64,000 nucleotides of DNA, taken from positions 142,436,828 to 142,500,827 of the forward strand of contig CM043700.1 in assembly GCA_023935145.1 (NCBI GenBank), read 5' to 3'. A program made the position numbers and the translations under genes. Position 1 is the first letter of the stretch. Each line of letters opens with the position of its first letter. Of the stretch, positions 20,779 to 31,279 are shown one piece after another. Below the pieces are notes generated by a model. The model was given only the letters and a program-made list of their open reading frames with translations. It had not been told where the DNA came from and did no database searches. The DNA comes from Bretschneidera sinensis. Taxonomy: Eukaryota; Streptophyta; Magnoliopsida; Brassicales; Akaniaceae.

Positions 20779-21831
20779 ATGCCACCAAGGAACGGTGCTA
20801 GGAGAGCCAACAAGGAAGCCCCGGCTGCGTGCTCGGCTCCTATCCAAGGCGAAGTTCACGGTCACCGATCCAAATCCAGATTTCCAACAATCCCAGAGCA
20901 TGCCACCTCCGCCAGGGAACAGCGTCCCCACCTTGCTGAAACTAACTCCCCAGACGACGAGGGAGCCCCTGCGCACCTCCAAGCCTCGACGACCCAAGCT
21001 CAGTTCCTAGAACTGTCCAGAATGATAGCCAATCTGGTGGCTCAGGTCCGGGAAAGGGGTCGACAGCCTTCATATCCTCCCCACCAAGCTCTGGGAGAGG
21101 CCGAGTCATCTGGCAGGAATGACCCAACATATAACCAGCCCCGTGCTGAGCCCTCACCTCGCCATAGCCTGCCCAAAGAAAGTTCCACCTCAAAGGGCAA
21201 CCCCAGCCTCGACAGACGATTTGAGAAAATGCAGGAAAGAATAGACTCGGCTCTGAGATACAAGAATCTCAGTATTATGGATGAACTCTGCGTCCAGGAC
21301 CCCACTTTCAAGGAAAGCGTCCTAGATACCCCTCTCCCGCCAAACTTTAGGATGCCCCAGGTTAGAATGTATGACGGGACCACGGATCCGATGGACCACC
21401 TCCAGCACTATAAAACGACGATGGTGCTGCACCAGCACTCAGACCAGATCATGTGCCGCACATTTCCTTTGACTCTCGAAAAAGCGGCAGGCACTTGGTA
21501 CTCGCGCTTAAAGCCAGGAACCATTGGTAATTTCAAAGAACTCAGCTACACTTTCGCTTCTCACTTCCTCAGCAGCGAGGGGCCTAAGAAAACCTCGGAA
21601 AGCCTCTTCAACATTATCCAGCATCAGGGAGAAAGGCTTCGGGCTTACATTTCCCAGTTCAACACAGCAGCTTTGGAAATTCCAGACCTTGATCCCAACA
21701 TCCAGGTGATGGCCTTCAAAAACAGATTAAGGTCAGGAATCTTTAGCTCCAAGCTAACTCGGCGCCCGTCCCGAGACATAAATGAAATCATGGCCTGGGC
21801 AGAAAAGTACATGCTGACGGAAGACGATTAA
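20779..21831 (+). CDS. gag: Retrotransposon gag protein
   Basis: This 350-codon frame starts MPPRNGARRA, shortly after the primer-binding site, and is still open. The first 140 residues are Pro/Ser/basic-rich. The retrotransposon gag domain follows (about residues 190-345), with 'YDGTTDPMDHLQHYKT', 'CRTFPLTLEKAAGTWYSRL' and 'FASHF' features. After the TAA at 21829 the reading continues in the same frame, with further stops, to a zinc-knuckle-like stretch 'WCRFYQSRGHDTEEC' (about 22059-22103). The stop therefore truncates a longer ancestral Gag-Pol. It would form virus-like particles in the cytoplasm if intact. Confidence 0.85.
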   Translation: MPPRNGARRANKEAPAACSAPIQGEVHGHRSKSRFPTIPEHATSAREQRPHLAETNSPDDEGAPAHLQASTTQAQFLELSRMIANLVAQVRERGRQPSYPPHQALGEAESSGRNDPTYNQPRAEPSPRHSLPKESSTSKGNPSLDRRFEKMQERIDSALRYKNLSIMDELCVQDPTFKESVLDTPLPPNFRMPQVRMYDGTTDPMDHLQHYKTTMVLHQHSDQIMCRTFPLTLEKAAGTWYSRLKPGTIGNFKELSYTFASHFLSSEGPKKTSESLFNIIQHQGERLRAYISQFNTAALEIPDLDPNIQVMAFKNRLRSGIFSSKLTRRPSRDINEIMAWAEKYMLTEDD

Positions 21832-22740
21832 GCCTTCAGAAGAGAAAGAGAAGGAGAAACCGAAAGAAAAAGGAAAGACCCTGCCCCTCAGAAAGGAGTG
21901 GCCAAAAAACCTCACCAAGAGGACAGGTATAGGCCCCACCCTCGGGTCGACAACTTCACTCTCCTCAACACTACTAGGACTGACGTCTTCATGCAGCTTC
22001 AAGACAAGTCTGTCCTACAGTGACCACCCTAGAAGCCCCTTGGAGGAGACCCTAAGAAGTGGTGCCGGTTCTACCAAAGTCGTGGCCACGACACGGAGGA
22101 GTGCCATGACCTGAAGGAACATATTGAGAAACTCATCAACCGAGGGCACCTAAAGGAGTTCATTGGGCCTCGAAGGCATGAAAACCCTGTGTCACCAAGG
22201 AGGGATGACAGACGCCCTTATCAAGCCTGACAAGAGAGGCCGAATCCTCGAAGAGACCCTAGGGCAGAGCAGGAGAAGCCCCGCCAGAAGAAGCCAGAAA
22301 TACCCGCAACCACCCGAATCATCAAAACAATTTACAGAGGGCCGGCTACAGGAGGAAATTCAGGGCAGAGCGGTAAAGCATATGCCAGGGCCATGGCCTC
22401 AGTCAGCGTCCCCCACAAGAAAAGGAAAACGGAGCCGGTGATCTCCTTCATGGAAGATGACCTGGAGGACGTGCAGATTCCCCATGATGACGCTGTAGTA
22501 GTCGCACCCCTAGTGGCCAACTGTGAGATACGACGGGTCCTGATCGATAATGGGAGCTCCGCTGACATACTGTTTCACGATACCTACCAGCGCATGGAAC
22601 TGAAGGAGAGACGTCTATAACCTGCCCCTGCCCCCCTTTACGGCTTCGGGGGATCCCCAGTCTTCCCAGAAGGAAGCATAGTCCTCCCTGTAACAGCCAG
22701 GATAGTACCGAGAACAGCCAGTGTACGGGCCACGTTCCTT
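21832..22740 (+). pseudogene. Gag zinc knuckle and retropepsin remnant
   Basis: This continues the gag-pol reading with several in-frame stops. A CCHC-like knuckle (C-x4-..GH-x4-C pattern, about 22059-22103) is followed by 'LKEHIEKLINRGHLKEFIG', usual for Tat-lineage Gag. The aspartic protease domain is marked by 'VLIDNGSSADILF' (22537-22575), whose Asp is the catalytic residue. A stop at 22618-22620 cuts the protease; its C-terminal half resumes near 22640. Confidence 0.8.
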
Positions 22741-24040
22741 GTGGTAAAACAATCCTCCTCCTACAACATGATAATTGGGAGGCCCACCCTCAATAAGCTA
22801 AAAGCCGTCGTCTTAACCTATCACCTGAAGTTCAAGTTCCCCACTAGCAAAGGTGTAGGGATGATAAAGGGGGATCAGAGAGCCTTCCGATCCTGTTACC
22901 TGAGCGTCATCAAGGAAGGAAAAAAGACCGAGGCCCTACCACTTGAAGTTGAGGATCTGCGGGACGAAATGAAGGCACCCAAAGGTCGACCCGTCGAGGA
23001 ACTAACCGCTGTGCTCCTAGGAGAAGACCCCGCCCGGACCATACAAGTAGGAGCAAACCTCTCAAAGGAGGCCAGAGAAGAACTCCTTCGCCTCCTTAGG
23101 AGGAACCAAGATCTGTTCGCCTGGTCAGCATCAGACATGCTAAGGGTCAACCCTGAAACCATTGAGCACCACCTAAACGTAGACCCTGAATACAAGCCAG
23201 TTATTCAGAAGAAGAGGTCCTTTGCCCCAGAGCGTCAGGTGGCCATCAACGCCGAGGTGGACAAAGCTGCTGTAAGCCGGTTTTATTAAAGAAGCAAGGT
23301 ATCCCGAGTGGGTATCTAATATGGTAATGGTCAAGAAAGCCAGCGAAAAGTGGCGCATCTGCATTGATTTCACCAACTTAAACAAAGCTTGCCTCAAGGA
23401 CAGCTTCTCTCTCCCCCGGATCGATCAAATGGTGGATGCCACCTCAGGGCATGAACTCATCTCTTTTATGGACGCCTACTCTAGTTACAATCAGATCTTC
23501 ATGCATAAGCCCGATCAAGAAAAGACCGCCTTCGTCACTGAGCGAGGGTCATACTACTACAAGGTAATGCCTTTTGGGCTGAAGAATGCTGGGGTAACCT
23601 ACCAGAGGTTGGTGAACAAAATATTCAAAAGACAGATCGGGAGGAATATGGAAGTCTATGTGGATGACATACTGGTCAAAAGCCCCGAGGCACAAAACCA
23701 CCATTCCGATCTGGAGGAAGCCTTCGGAGTCCTGCGCAAGCATAATATGAGGTTGAATCCATCCAAGTGTGCTTTTGGGGTAACCGGAGGCAAGTTCCTG
23801 GGGTTCATGGTCACTCAGAGAGGGATAGAGGTCAACACAGAAAAGATAGAAGCTATCCTCAACATGGCCCCTCCTAATTCAGTGAAAGAAGTCCAGCGAC
23901 TCACTGGACGAATTGCAGCCCTAAGTTGTTTCATGTCTAAGTCGGCAGAAAGGTGCCTTCCTTTCTTTCAAGCTATCAAAAAGGCAAAAAAAACTTCGCG
24001 TTGTCCGAGATCTGCCAAGAGGCATTTGGAGACTTAAAAA
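22741..24040 (+). pseudogene. Protease C-terminus and reverse transcriptase, frameshifted
   Basis: The first part (22741-23270) carries 'YNMIIGRPTLNKLKAV', the end of the protease, and the start of the reverse transcriptase ('PVIQKKRSFAPERQ'). A frameshift near 23270-23280 moves the reading to the frame covering 23321-24037. There the RT core is clear: 'WRICIDFTNLNKACLKDSF', 'FMDAYSSYNQI', 'MPFGLKNAGVTYQRLVNKIF' and the catalytic 'YVDDILVK' (about 23656-23679). Another shift occurs at the A-rich run near 23985. The motifs survive, but the frame does not. Confidence 0.88.
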
Positions 24041-24590
24041 GTCCCTAAGTTCGCCACCCCTTCTGACCAAACCACTCCCAAACGAAGAGCTCTTCCTTTA
24101 CCTATCTGCCGGACCAAGCACCGTGGCCTCTGTCCTGGTACGAGAAGAAGAGGGTATCCAAAGGCCCATCTACTACGTCAGCTGAATTCACCATGAGGCC
24201 GAGACGAGGTACTCTCCTATTGAAAAAATGGCTTACGCTCTAGTAATAGCCGCCTGAAAACTCTGGCCTTATTTTCAAGAGCACACTATCGTCCTTTTGA
24301 CGGACCAACCCTTGAGGCAAGTCTTCCATAATCCGAGTGTTTTAGGAAGAATGGTAAAATGGGCAGTCGAGCTAGGGGAGTTTGATATCTGCTACCAACC
24401 TCGGCAATCTATCAAGGCACAGGCCCTGGCCGACTTCATCGTGGAGACGACTTTGCCCATATTTCCGGACAAACCAGAAGTACATCTAAACTACGGTCCC
24501 CCTCTGGGATGGAGTCTCTATGTGGAAGGATCCTCGAATTCACTATGGAGCGGGGTAGGACTCATCCTATGCAGCCCTGAGGGGGACTAC
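24041..24590 (+). pseudogene. RNase H remnants
   Basis: The connection and Ty3-type RNase H follow with stops, for example 'LLTDQPLRQVFHNPSVLGRMVKWA'-type text at 24294-24365 and 'ALADFIVE' (24424-24447). The beginning of a second RNase H, 'WSLYVEGSSNSLWSGVGLIL' (24511-24570), is the extra RNase H typical of Tat elements. It stops at 'CSPEG' and jumps straight into integrase sequence, so most of this domain is deleted. Confidence 0.8.
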
Positions 24591-25527
24591 TGGCCCACAG
24601 TAAAGGATGACGCTGCAAGTTTGGTCAAGAAATGTGAAAATTGTCAGCGGTGGTCTCTGACATCGCATTGACCTGCTAACCCCCTCGTCTCCATCACTAG
24701 TTCCCTCCCCTTCGCCATGTGGGGGATGGATCTCCTGGGTCCATTCCCAACTGCTGTTGGGCAGAAGAAACACCTCATCGTGGCCATTGGCAAGCATCAC
24801 GGATCACCAAACCAGGAACTTCGTCTGGAAGTCGATAGTATGCCGCTTCGGGATCCCTCGCGTGCTGATTACCGATAATGAAAAGCAGTTTGACAGCTCC
24901 CGATTCAAAACATTTTGCGACAACCTCCACATTGACCATCGGTTTTCCTCCGTGGGGTACCCGCAAGCCAATGACCAGGCTGAAGTAACCAACAGGACAC
25001 TCCTCCAAGGAATCAGGGAAAGACTCAAAGAGGCAGATAATCGGTGGGTAGAACAGCTCCACCACATCCTTTAGGCCTATCGAACAATGGCCCAGACGCC
25101 AACAGGCGAAACTCCCTTCTTCATGGCATACAGGTCAGAAGCCGTCATTCATCTCGAAATCGAGGTCCCATCACTCCGAGTACAGTGTTTTGAGCCAAGC
25201 AGCATTGAAGAAGGGTTAAAAATGAACTTGGACCTAGTTAAAGAAGCCAGGGACAAAGCTTAAATTCGCTTCGTAAACTATCAGCAAAGGGCCGCTCGGT
25301 ACTATAACTCCTGGATACGGCCCAAAGACTTCAAACTTAATGACCTCGTCCTCCAGAAGAGTGAAGTCTCGCGCCCCCGACACACGGGTAAGTTGGTCTC
25401 GAATTGAGAAGGTCCTTACAGGGTTCGAAGGATCTACAGGATAGGCACCTCTAAGCTTGAAGACATGGAAGGGAAGCCCATTCCCCGCACCTGGAACGCG
25501 ATGAATCTTCGTAGATTTTACCAATAA
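24591..25527 (+). pseudogene. Integrase, truncated and with stops
   Basis: It starts 'DYWPTVKDDAASLVKKCENCQRW', the CC half of the HHCC zinc-binding domain; the HH half was lost with the adjoining deletion. The core retains the first Asp in 'WGMDLLGPF' (about 24721-24747), the second in 'ITDNEKQF' (24869-24892) and the Glu in 'QAEVTNRTLL' (about 24977-25005). Deletion or frameshift has removed the usual stretch after 'LIVAI' at 24785. Stops at 25072 and 25261 and near 25405 break the C-terminal part, which ends 'WNAMNLRRFYQ' before the stop at 25525. Confidence 0.85.
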
Positions 25528-25797
25528 AATGTAAAAGCACGAAAATCAATAAAGAATTTGAAATTCTGAAACTTCTTTACTTCATAGGAAGAGAGGTGTA
25601 CAAAAGGAAGACACATTGACCTTGGATACAAAGGACTATTTTGGAACAATCGAGGCCCCAAAAACCTCGTAATCACGCAAGAACTGAACCTCGCTTTCCC
25701 CCCCAGCTCGCACCTCCCCCACATCGCCACTTGGGGTAGGTAGGGCTTCACCTGGGCACTCTGGACCCCCAGCCTGAACAGCTGCACCCTCTCCTCC

Positions 25798-27592
25798 TCA
25801 TGAAGAATCCGTGCTAGAGCCTTCAGAGTCGGTTGCCAGATCAAGACCTGAGAAATCCAACCCCAGGAAAAGGAGTGTAACCGTCCTCTTAGCTTCATCG
25901 AAACCTTCGAGGTACTGAACTGCCCCTTCCTTCATAAAAAAAGCCTCGTTTTCCGTGGAACGACGTCGAACTTTCTCTAGCTCATCTCTCAGGACCTCTG
26001 TAGTCCGACGGTGATGATCCCTGTCAAAAATTGCCTCTGCCCTCTCCCTTTCGGATGTCTCGAGGGAAATGGTCAGGTCATAGGTAATATCCTTAGACTC
26101 CTTCAGCTTTTCCTCAGACTCCTTCAACTTAAGCTCGGTCTTGGACAAGCGGTCTGCCATCTCAAGGGCACTCCGGGAAAGCATCCCATGAAGAACCCTG
26201 GCCTGAGAAGAAGCGACCTCCGCCGCTGAACAGAGCAACTCAAAAGGCTTCGACAAAATCTCTGCCTTATCGCGGGGAGAGATCCCTAGCACCAAGTGCT
26301 CTCGAGCGACCTTGGTGCTGGCAAACACCGAGTCATCCAGCCTCAGAGCCCACCGAGGGGTGAAGAGAGGGCCCATCTCAGATTCTTCCCGAGGCAAGGG
26401 AGCCACTGAAGGAGAATGAACCATCGAAGGCCTGGAAAGAGCCACTGAAGGAGAATGAACCATTGAAGGCCTGGAAGGGCTATCCACCGGAGTCGCAGCC
26501 ATGATCGGAACCTTAGCTCTCTTCTTCTGCCCAGAACCGCTAGCTTCGGCTGTCCTCTTCTTCTCGCGGGCCAGCTTCTTGGCCATCGCCTCCATCTCCA
26601 TGTCTGCATAAAAAGAAAGAGCATTACAAAACTTGGAAAAAAGTAAATAAAAATTCCTATAAGTCGACGAGCCAGCGACTACCATGGAAGAGGCGCGAGG
26701 GAAGGCGAGAAAGACACAAGCCGCGCCTGTGGAGTTCCTCATTGTCTCCAAGAACATCGATTTCCAAGGGTGCGACCAGCATTGCTCTCAGTGTTTCCTC
26801 CTCACGCGGGGAAAGGTGTGGTCTTTTGCATTTGCCAACACGCTCCAGGCCCCAAGTGAGAGGAACATCAAAACTTTCGGCAGATTGGACAAAGAAGAAG
26901 CTCCCCTTCCATCCCTTAATTGAGGAAGGCTTCTATTTTAGAACGCTCTTCCCCTGCCTCGAACTAACGATGACCCAGCCTGAGTGACCTAACCGGGCTA
27001 GCTGAAAATGGGCTTTGAACACGTTAATGTTCATCACCCCCTTACCTCCTAGCACACAACAATGAATGCCAGAATCAGTCGAACCGAATTGGGAACCAAC
27101 TGGCTTAACGCAATACCAAAGTATCTAAGTATTGAGCAGAGGAACGGGTGGAGATGAAGCCTGAGCCCCACCTTGAGCTAATGCTTGTAGAGGTACAACT
27201 CATACGGTTGCTAGCTGGACAGGACATCGCAAGCCCTCTCTCCACCCTCGGAGGCCTTCATGTTAAAATCCATGGGGATCCTATACTTAACCCTCATTCT
27301 TAAAAGGCTGGATCCCACCACAAATTTTAGGAACAATGTTCGCTTCAAACACCGCTTATTCTCTCTCTGTGTCCCGAGCCTCATCCTTGATAGATGCAAG
27401 CGCCAGGTCCTCATCTCCCCCTGATGATTTGGACCCTTGCCTCTCCCCTCTGTCTCTCGTGTACGGGACTAAGGCCCAGCCTCCACCCCTAGAAGTCACT
27501 TCATGAGAAGCAACCCCTTCGCTGGAAGAAACACCCATTGCTTCCCCCAGCTCCCTGGATAGGGCTCCGTTAGACTCACTACTAACAGACAT
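25798..27592 (-). pseudogene. Antisense extra ORF of the Tat element
   Basis: It runs opposite to gag-pol, between integrase and the tandem array. The amino end starts 'MSVSSESNGALSREL' at 27592. It leads through 'ALVPYTRDRG' and, in a shifted frame, 'YRIPMDFNMKASEGGERACDVLSS' features (27211-27414). A middle zone with stops holds 'SSIKGWKGSFFFVQSAESFDVPLTWG' features (about 26920-26840). The carboxyl part is a 319-codon frame (26757-25798) with a basic KKRA patch and a long Lys/Glu-rich coiled-coil-like region. Such antisense ORFs are known in Tat-lineage elements; their function is unknown to me. Stops and frameshifts, or possibly unrecognised introns, separate the pieces. Confidence 0.7.
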
Positions 27593-28039
27593 TACTCACC
27601 AAGGAAAGAAGGAAAGCTTTTGTGAAAAACCCCTAAGTAATGCTGAGCGCTCACAGACTCACTAGATGAACCAAAACCTTCAAAATCTCTCAAAAATGCA
27701 AAGTGAAAACTGAAGGGAGGGGGTACCCTTTTCTATAGAGGTTATGACAGCAGAAACGAGGGAATCAAATCACGCGTTAGGAGAGCAGACACATCCTTTG
27801 CAATTTTCTAGGGGCCATTTCAGGTTCCCCAGGCACCGCTTTCAGTAACCTAGGTGCCAGCTGTCACTAGAGCGCGACCTCTACTAAAACTGACACGCCG
27901 CCATTTCTTGTCAAGTGTCGTCATTTATCGCAACTACTTGATGGACTTAAAATGAACCAAAAAGCCCACGTGCGAAGAAGGAAGTCGTGACCATCTGGCA
28001 GACCTAAGGTGAGCAAAAAGCCCTTGCGTGCAGGGTGGC
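27593..28039. other. Spacer between antisense ORF and tandem array
   Basis: The start of the antisense ORF faces this stretch, so any antisense promoter would lie here. I see no clear TATA box and no other feature. Confidence 0.4.
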
Positions 28040-29505
28040 CAAGAAATCTGAGCCCCATAAACGCTCAGTCGAATCTCCAAATAAGTCCGAGCGTATGAGC
28101 TGCTCCGCTCACGCTCCGTAAATTTCTCCAAGAAATTCGAGCCCCGTCAACGCTCCGTCGAATCTCCAAATAAGTTCGAGCGTATGAGCTGCTCTGCTCA
28201 CGCTCGGCAAATTTCTCCAGGAAATCCGAGCCCCATAAACGCTCGGTCGAATCTCCAAATAAGTCCGAGCGTATGAGCTGCTCTGCTCACACTCGACAAA
28301 TTTCTCCAGAAAATTCGAGCCCCGTCAACGCTCAGTCGAATCTCCACATAAGTCCGAGCGTATGAGCTGCTCTGCTCACACTAGGTAAATTTCTCTAGAA
28401 AATTCGAGCCCCATCAACGCTCGGTCTAATCTCCACATAAGTCCCAGTGTATGAGCTGCTCTGCTCACGCTCGACAAATTTCTCCAGGAAATCCGAGCCC
28501 CATAAACGCTCGGTCGAATCTCCAAATAAGTCCCAGCATATGAACTGCTCTGCTCACGCTCGACAAATTTCTCCAGGAAATTCGAGCCCCGTCAACGCTA
28601 GGTCGAATCTCCACATAAGTCCAAGCGTATGAGCTGTTCTGCTCACGCTCGATAAATTTCTCTAGGAAATTCGAGCCCCGTCAACGCTCGGTCGAATCTC
28701 CACATAAGTCCGAGCGTATGAGCTGTTCTGCTCACACTCGGCAAATTTCTTCAAGAAATCTGAACCCCGTCAACGCTCGGTTGAATCTCCGTATAAGTCC
28801 GAGCGTATGAGCTGCTTTGCTCACGCTCGGTAAATTTCTCTAGAAAATCCAAGCCCCATCAACGCTCGGTCTAATCTCCACATAAGTCCGAGCGTATGAG
28901 CTGCTTTGCTCACGCTCGGTAAATTTCTCCAGGAAATCCGAGCCCCGTCAACATTCGGTCGAATCTCCAAATAAGTCTGAGCTTATGAGCTACTCTGCTC
29001 ACGCTCGGTAAATTTCTCCAAGAAATCCGAGCCCTGTCAATGCTCGGTCGAATCTCCAAATAAGTCCGAGCGTATGAGCTGTTCTGCTCACGCTCGGCAA
29101 ATTTCTCAAGGAAATCCGAGCCCCGTCAATGCTCGATCGAATCTCCACATAAGTCCGAGTGTATGAGCTGCTCAGCTCACGCTCGGTAAATTTCTCTAGG
29201 AAATCCGAGCCCCGTCAACGCTCGATCGAATCTCCACATAAGTCCGAGCGTATGAGCTGCTCTACTCACACTCGGCAAATTTCTCCAGGAAATCCAAGCC
29301 CCGTCAATGCTCGGTCGAATCTCCAAATAAGTCCGAACGTATGAGCTACTCTGCTCACACTCGACAAATTTCTCCAGAAAATCCGAGCCCCGTAAACGCT
29401 CGGTCTAATCTCCAAATAAGTCCGAGCGTATGAGCTGCTCTGCTCACGCTCGGCAAACTTCTCCCGAAAATCTGAGCCCCGTCAACGCTCGGTCTAATCT
29501 CCAAG
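28040..29505. repeat. Tandem array, 89-bp unit, 16 copies plus part
   Basis: The marker TATGAGC, or a one-base variant, occurs at 28094, 28183, 28272, 28361, 28450 and 28539 and on every 89 bp to 29429, with no indels. Units differ by scattered substitutions. Each holds an inverted repeat CCGAGCGT-(AT)-GAGC / GCTC-ACGCTCGG, a 12-bp stem with a 2-nt bulge and a 6-nt loop, and a second small one (CCGAGC..GCTCGG). The array sits between the antisense ORF and the polypurine tract, the region known to be hypervariable and repeat-prone in Tat elements. Confidence 0.95.
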
Positions 29506-30530
29506 TACGGTGGGCTTTGGACCCCCCCTCGTTCCGTTAAGTTTGCCATCAAATTTGAACTAGTATCAGGAGAAAAGGAAGTTCATACGAAAACATAAAT
29601 ATTTAAAAAGGGTAATTTATTGATGTTAATGGATAACAACCATTTACAACTAACGACCTCGAAGTACAAATAAAAGAGGACCTTAACGGCCTCGAAGTAC
29701 AAGGAAGATAATAGAAACCAAAAATTTCCAGGCAGCGCCGATCACGAACTTCTTCACCCACTTCAGATTGAAGAGCTCCCGGCACGAACCCTAAAACTTC
29801 TTGGGCCGAACCTGAGACTGAAAGTGCTGACTATGATCAGCCCCAGGTTCAGGAAAACCCTCGCCAGCTTGCAAGAAAAGGGTGACATCAATTCCCCTTA
29901 TCTTACTGCCACCAGAAGAACTGCCGGAAGAGTAGCTGCAGCCTTACTCCCAACTTCCTAGGAGTTTGCAGCCACGCCCCTCCTCTTCTTCCGTTCCTAG
30001 CAAGCCAGGGCATAAGGGGCTCCCACCATCCAGAGACATGGCACTCTCCTTTCTCCATTCCACTTAGAGTCTGGAAGAAGCCCGTGTCCCCACTCAGAGT
30101 CAGGAAGAAACCCGAACCTCAATTTCAAGGCAAAAGTGCCGTGATGGCTATCATCAGAAAATGCTTTTCTCTCCTTATTTCAGAAACCACACTTTTCTGC
30201 TTAAAACAAAAAGTGCCAGAGGACCCTATTTATAAGGCGAGGAAACACGCTTAACGAAGCAATAAATACCAGAAACGAAAAAAAAACAACCCCACGATTT
30301 TCGAGAAGACTCTTCGCTTCTCCAGGCGGCTTCCTACCTTCCGAGAATGACTATCCGATTCCCAAGGATCACCACTTAAACCACTGGTTGACCTCGCGAT
30401 CCGGAGAAGGCTCTTCGTCCTCCCCTAAAACTTTCCGCCTCCCAAAAAACGACGATCCACAGACAAGCTCACTCAACATCCATGAGCAGCCCGGCCCATA
30501 AATACTTCCCGGAACACATAAATGAACTCC
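29506..30530 (+). other. Retrotransposon 3' untranslated region
   Basis: This is the rest of the element between the tandem array and the polypurine tract. 'cctcgaagtacaa' recurs at about 29657 and 29689. Short ORFs on both strands have no recognisable domain. Confidence 0.6.
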
Positions 30531-30547
30531 AGGAAGTGGGGGGCCTG
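30531..30547 (+). other. Polypurine tract
   Basis: AGGAAGTGGGGGG followed by CCTG, directly before the 3' LTR. It is the same tract as at 2464-2480. Confidence 0.9.
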
Positions 30548-31279
30548 TGATACGGCCTAAAAAACACTGGCCCAAACAAACACCAAGCCCAACAGGCTTG
30601 TTCTGGCCCAAACAAACACAGACCCGGCTCAAACCTACGGCCCAGATAAGTTCGGACATCGGAAGGGTAATCCAGCGCAGCTGACTCGATGAACATCCTT
30701 GGCCCGGACAAACAATCAGTGTATTCCACGGCCCAACAAGAATCCCCAAACCCCCGAAGAATGACCCAGCCGGCCCACACCAAGATCTCCCCTACCACCA
30801 CCAGCCACCCTACAGGGACTAGCCACTCCACAACCCTTAGCCCTGCATCCACCCTATGGCTGCCAGCCACCCTATGGCCGCTCGCCACCCTACGGCCGCC
30901 CTACTGCGTCCCCTCTCCTAGACTTGCAATCATACCCTCTCCACCGGCAGACGACTATAAATAGGCCAAGGTATGGACACAACAGACATGATTCAGATTA
31001 AGGTTGACACACACACACTCCACTTGATTTTCTAAAGAGTCATCGGTTCCTCTCTCGAACCTGCGACTCCTCCCCTGAATATTTGCTAACTTAAGCATCG
31101 GAGCGCCTTCAGAGGTCTCCCCCTCCCCTCCTTCCGAGGGCCTTCAGTTTGTACTTGTCACTTGTGCAGGACCCAGGCCGAGTCGCCCCCCGGGCCGAGC
31201 CCAGCTCACAAGCCAAGCAGATCCCAGCCCACACCAGCTCACAAGCCACGTCAGCACCAAACAGTAAACAACATCAACA
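30548..31279 (+). repeat. 3' LTR (732 bp)
   Basis: It starts TGATACGGCC and ends ACATCAACA, colinear with the 5' LTR with about 38 differences and one single-base gap. A TATA-like CTATAAATAGG lies at about 30955. Its transcription would run toward the AHG1 gene, which starts 1.9 kb downstream. Confidence 0.93.

Larger units (their letters stand above)
19968..31279 (+). mobile_element. Tat-type Ty3/gypsy LTR retrotransposon, inactivated
   Basis: This 11.3-kb element has two LTRs, a primer-binding site, gag, a broken pol (protease, reverse transcriptase, RNase H, second RNase H remnant, integrase), an antisense extra ORF, an 89-bp tandem array and a polypurine tract. The PBS type, the RNase H doublet, the antisense ORF and the repetitive 3' region fit the Tat lineage (Retand/Grande-like). 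Flanking pentamers are GATAC (19963-19967) and AGTAC (31280-31284), only 3 of 5 alike. By eye the LTRs differ at about 38 of 733 positions (about 5%), mostly transitions, so the insertion is not recent. Stops, frameshifts and an internal deletion make it non-autonomous. Confidence 0.93.

Noticed and set aside
28447..29552. Open frames within the 89-bp array
   Set aside because: These are repeat-generated frames on both strands, interrupted at unit-specific substitutions, with no start context or domain.
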